Source: Nitrospirota bacterium
GTDB lineage: Bacteria; Nitrospirota; Thermodesulfovibrionia; Thermodesulfovibrionales; JdFR-85
Assembly (NCBI GenBank): GCA_015485235.1
Contig: WFTX01000238.1
Location: 1 to 7,497, forward strand
Direction: 5' to 3'
Length of the DNA stretch: 7,497 bases
Shown: positions 5,973 to 7,497 of the stretch, one piece after another
Layout of the letters: each line of letters begins with the position of its first letter
How positions within the stretch are numbered: position 1 is the first letter of the stretch
The notes under the pieces: generated by a model
The model's database searches: none
What the model was told of the DNA's origin: nothing
What the model saw: only the letters and a program-made list of their open reading frames with translations
Program-made: the position numbers and the translations under genes

Positions 5973-6169
5973 ACAGATGACACGTGAAAAGTCTCCGTAT
6001 TTTAAAGGAGAATTTGCATGAAAGGTCCTTTTGTGATAAACTTTAAACTGAAATAAATATATGAGGGATATTCTGAACGACTTCTTCTTTTTCTCACAGA
6101 GATCTCATCTCAGAATCTGGGGGTGGGGGTTGTATTTTTTTTAGATAAACGTTAGCAAGGGGAGGCTTT
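5973..6169 (+). other. intergenic leader before the surface-protein gene
   Basis: These 197 bp separate the anti-sigma stop from the surface-protein ATG. Contents: a possible 12-codon ORF (6018-6056); a 7-bp inverted repeat ATTCTGA (6070-6076) / TCAGAAT (6110-6116) with a 33-nt loop; an 8-bp palindrome GAGATCTC (6099-6106); a G5-T-G5 tract (6119-6129); and a T8 run (6135-6142). No GC-rich stem directly precedes the T run, so I see no convincing intrinsic terminator. No good sigma-70 promoter is visible; TTGTGA (6031-6036) and TAAATA (6054-6059), 17 bp apart, are a poor match. Whether the surface gene is co-transcribed with the sigma operon is open. Confidence 0.5.
6018..6056 (+). CDS. possible 12-codon leader peptide ORF
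   Basis: ATG to TAA encodes MKGPFVINFKLK. A strong Shine-Dalgarno AAAGGAG (6004-6010) stands 7 nt before the ATG, better than those of most genes here. AAAGGA (6004-6009) can pair exactly with TCCTTT (6026-6031) inside the ORF, so the site could be masked by a small hairpin. An outer pairing TTTAAAG (6001-6007) with CTTTAAA (6041-6047) is an alternative. The residues show no run of one amino acid as in attenuator peptides. It could equally be chance, since so short an ORF has little statistical weight. Confidence 0.2.
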   Translation: MKGPFVINFKLK

Positions 6170-7497
6170 ATGGGGAAAAAGACTGCTTCACATTTGATAA
6201 GTAAGGTTTTTTCTTATCTTCTGTTTTTTTTGCTGGTTATATCATCTTCTGGGTGGACCCAACCGGTAACAGGACTTGCTGGGGGAAATGACAGCATTCA
6301 GATAAAACTGGTTTCTCCGTCATCAGTGGAAAGCGTTGTATCAAAGAAGCCCCTCATAAAATGTATTATTGAAGGAGAGTTCGCTCCTTCAAGCCTCCTT
6401 GTCCTTCTTGACGGTATTGATATTACCGGGGCGATTGAGATTGAATCCGGCGGTTTTTCTTTCAGACCTGTCCAGGTTCTGCCTGCAGGGGGACATACAC
6501 TAAGTGTAACCATTCAGACCCCTCAAGGATTTCAGGTACAGAAGACATTTACCTTCAATACCCGCCATACCTCTGAATTTGAAGAGGCATATTCAGGGAA
6601 TAACCTTTCCCTTTTATATGAGGCGGTTATTGAAAAGCCTGATGATGTTACATCAATCCCCCATTCAAAGTTTCTGGCGAACCTGAACAGCAATCTGAAA
6701 GTGAAGGAGAAGGCATGGAGCCTCAATTTCAGCACAAATATCAGGTTTATCGACCAGAACCTTCCTGTATACCAGCCCGAGAAAAAGGGACTTAACCTCG
6801 CAAACTATCTGCTGACAATAAAATATGACAAGTCGCCCTTTACTGTCGGGGCAGATATGGGTGATCTCCAGTTGAACGAGACAATGAACACAGTCCAGTA
6901 TCTTGCAAGGAGAGGAGGGCGGTTTTACCTGAAATACGACGACCTTCAGGTAAACACCTTTGTGGTCCACAGCCAACAGGTCTTCGGGTTTCGAGAAGGA
7001 CCGGGAATAGAGGGAACAACGGATGACCATATCATTGGGGTATCAGTTGAAAAGACCTTCGTCGAAGGCAGGTACAAGCTAAAAACGGTCTATGTAACAG
7101 GTGGAGAGAAGGGGAGCTCTTTCGGGATATTCGCCCCCGGCGGCGGGAAAAAGGGCGATGTGATAGGCCTTTTCGGTACTGCAACGTTTCTTGAAGGAAA
7201 ACTTAATGCCGAGGCAGAGGTGGACTTTTCCAGTTTTGATGCAGACACCTCGGATGAGTTTGACGCAGAAGAGGATATTGCCTACAGGTTGAAGTTAGGT
7301 GGGTATGCAGGCAATATAAACTATTCTGCCGTTTATGAATATATGGGATCAGATTATGAGGTTATAGGGAATCAGGGGCTTCAGAAAAACAGGGAGGGTT
7401 TTTCCCTTAATGGCGGCATAACAATCAGACAGTACCACTCATTGAATCTTGCCTATTCCCTGTATCATGACAACGTGGATGACAATGAACTTTACCC
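6170..7497 (+). CDS. large secreted/outer-membrane protein, 5' part (open at window end)
   Basis: The frame is open for 442 codons to the window edge with no stop. The ATG at 6170 has an excellent Shine-Dalgarno (AGGGGAGG, 6157-6164) 5 nt upstream. An N-terminal Sec signal is clear: a basic start (MGKKTASHLISK), a hydrophobic core (VFSYLLFFLLVISS, 13-26) and a possible cleavage after A37 (GLA|GGN). Residues 43-130 look like an Ig-like beta-sandwich, with LLVLLDGIDITGAIEI and LPAGGHTLSVTI as strands. From about 165 the sequence changes to alternating polar/hydrophobic strands, such as WSLNFSTNIRF, NYLLTIKYD, FTVGADMGDLQL, RYKLKTVYVTGG and AYRLKLGGYAGNINYSAVYEY, typical of an outer-membrane beta-barrel or surface beta-structure. 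I do not recognise the family. Its place downstream of the ECF sigma/anti-sigma pair suggests it may be part of that regulon or the sensed envelope component; this is inference. The C-terminus, which would show a barrel signature, is not in the window. Confidence 0.85.
   Translation, partial: MGKKTASHLISKVFSYLLFFLLVISSSGWTQPVTGLAGGNDSIQIKLVSPSSVESVVSKKPLIKCIIEGEFAPSSLLVLLDGIDITGAIEIESGGFSFRPVQVLPAGGHTLSVTIQTPQGFQVQKTFTFNTRHTSEFEEAYSGNNLSLLYEAVIEKPDDVTSIPHSKFLANLNSNLKVKEKAWSLNFSTNIRFIDQNLPVYQPEKKGLNLANYLLTIKYDKSPFTVGADMGDLQLNETMNTVQYLARRGGRFYLKYDDLQVNTFVVHSQQVFGFREGPGIEGTTDDHIIGVSVEKTFVEGRYKLKTVYVTGGEKGSSFGIFAPGGGKKGDVIGLFGTATFLEGKLNAEAEVDFSSFDADTSDEFDAEEDIAYRLKLGGYAGNINYSAVYEYMGSDYEVIGNQGLQKNREGFSLNGGITIRQYHSLNLAYSLYHDNVDDNELY

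Noticed and set aside
6135..6142. T8 run as an intrinsic terminator after the anti-sigma gene
   Set aside because: No GC-rich hairpin directly precedes it; the nearby 7-bp inverted repeat has a 33-nt loop and ends 18 nt before the T run.
6665..7030. Open frame of 121 codons on the minus strand
   Set aside because: Opposite the signal-peptide-bearing surface protein gene, which has a strong ribosome-binding site and an unbroken frame.
1..7497. CRISPR array, insertion sequence, attachment site or toxin-antitoxin pair
   Set aside because: I saw no regularly spaced direct repeats, transposase or integrase motifs, or small paired genes of that kind. The tRNA end at the left edge is not next to any integrase within the window.

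Overview
The window reads as a chromosomal segment of a Gram-negative (diderm) bacterium. The diderm call rests on the right-hand gene, an exported protein with beta-barrel-like strands, and on a membrane-anchored anti-sigma factor. Base composition looks close to balanced by eye. The mix of a dxs-tlyA cluster, an alpha-helical repeat protein of a type I associate with Geobacter/myxobacteria-like lineages, and an ECF sigma module suggests Desulfobacterota, Nitrospirota or a relative. That placement is an inference with low confidence.

Left arm (1-4567, minus strand, read right to left): dxs (first enzyme of the MEP isoprenoid pathway), tlyA (rRNA 2'-O-methyltransferase), a HEAT/LRV-like repeat protein of unknown function, and an alanine-racemase-fold PLP decarboxylase best called ornithine decarboxylase. 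dxs/tlyA overlap by 20 bp, tlyA/repeat protein overlap by 8 bp, and the last two genes are 8 bp apart, so they form one tight transcription unit. The three downstream genes lack a convincing Shine-Dalgarno sequence, which fits translational coupling. Just past the last stop codon a near-consensus sigma-70 promoter drives a tRNA gene whose first 21 nt lie at the window edge.

Centre (4568-4804): a 237 bp divergent intergenic region. It holds a predicted dxs promoter on the minus strand and a very good sigma-70 promoter (TTGACA-N17-GATAAT) on the plus strand. A perfect 15 bp palindrome in the plus-strand 5' leader is a candidate operator.

Right arm (4805-7497, plus strand): an ECF-type sigma factor; an overlapping membrane-bound anti-sigma factor with a non-zinc N-terminal domain, one transmembrane helix and an extracytoplasmic alpha/beta domain resembling subtilisin-type propeptides; then, after a 197 bp gap containing a possible 12-codon leader ORF, the start of a large secreted or outer-membrane protein (442 residues visible, open at the window end). 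A reasonable model is an envelope-sensing switch: the anti-sigma factor holds the sigma factor until its outer domain senses a signal, and the neighbouring surface protein may be a target. This is inferred from gene order and domain make-up. No well-known ECF promoter is clearly visible in front of the surface-protein gene.
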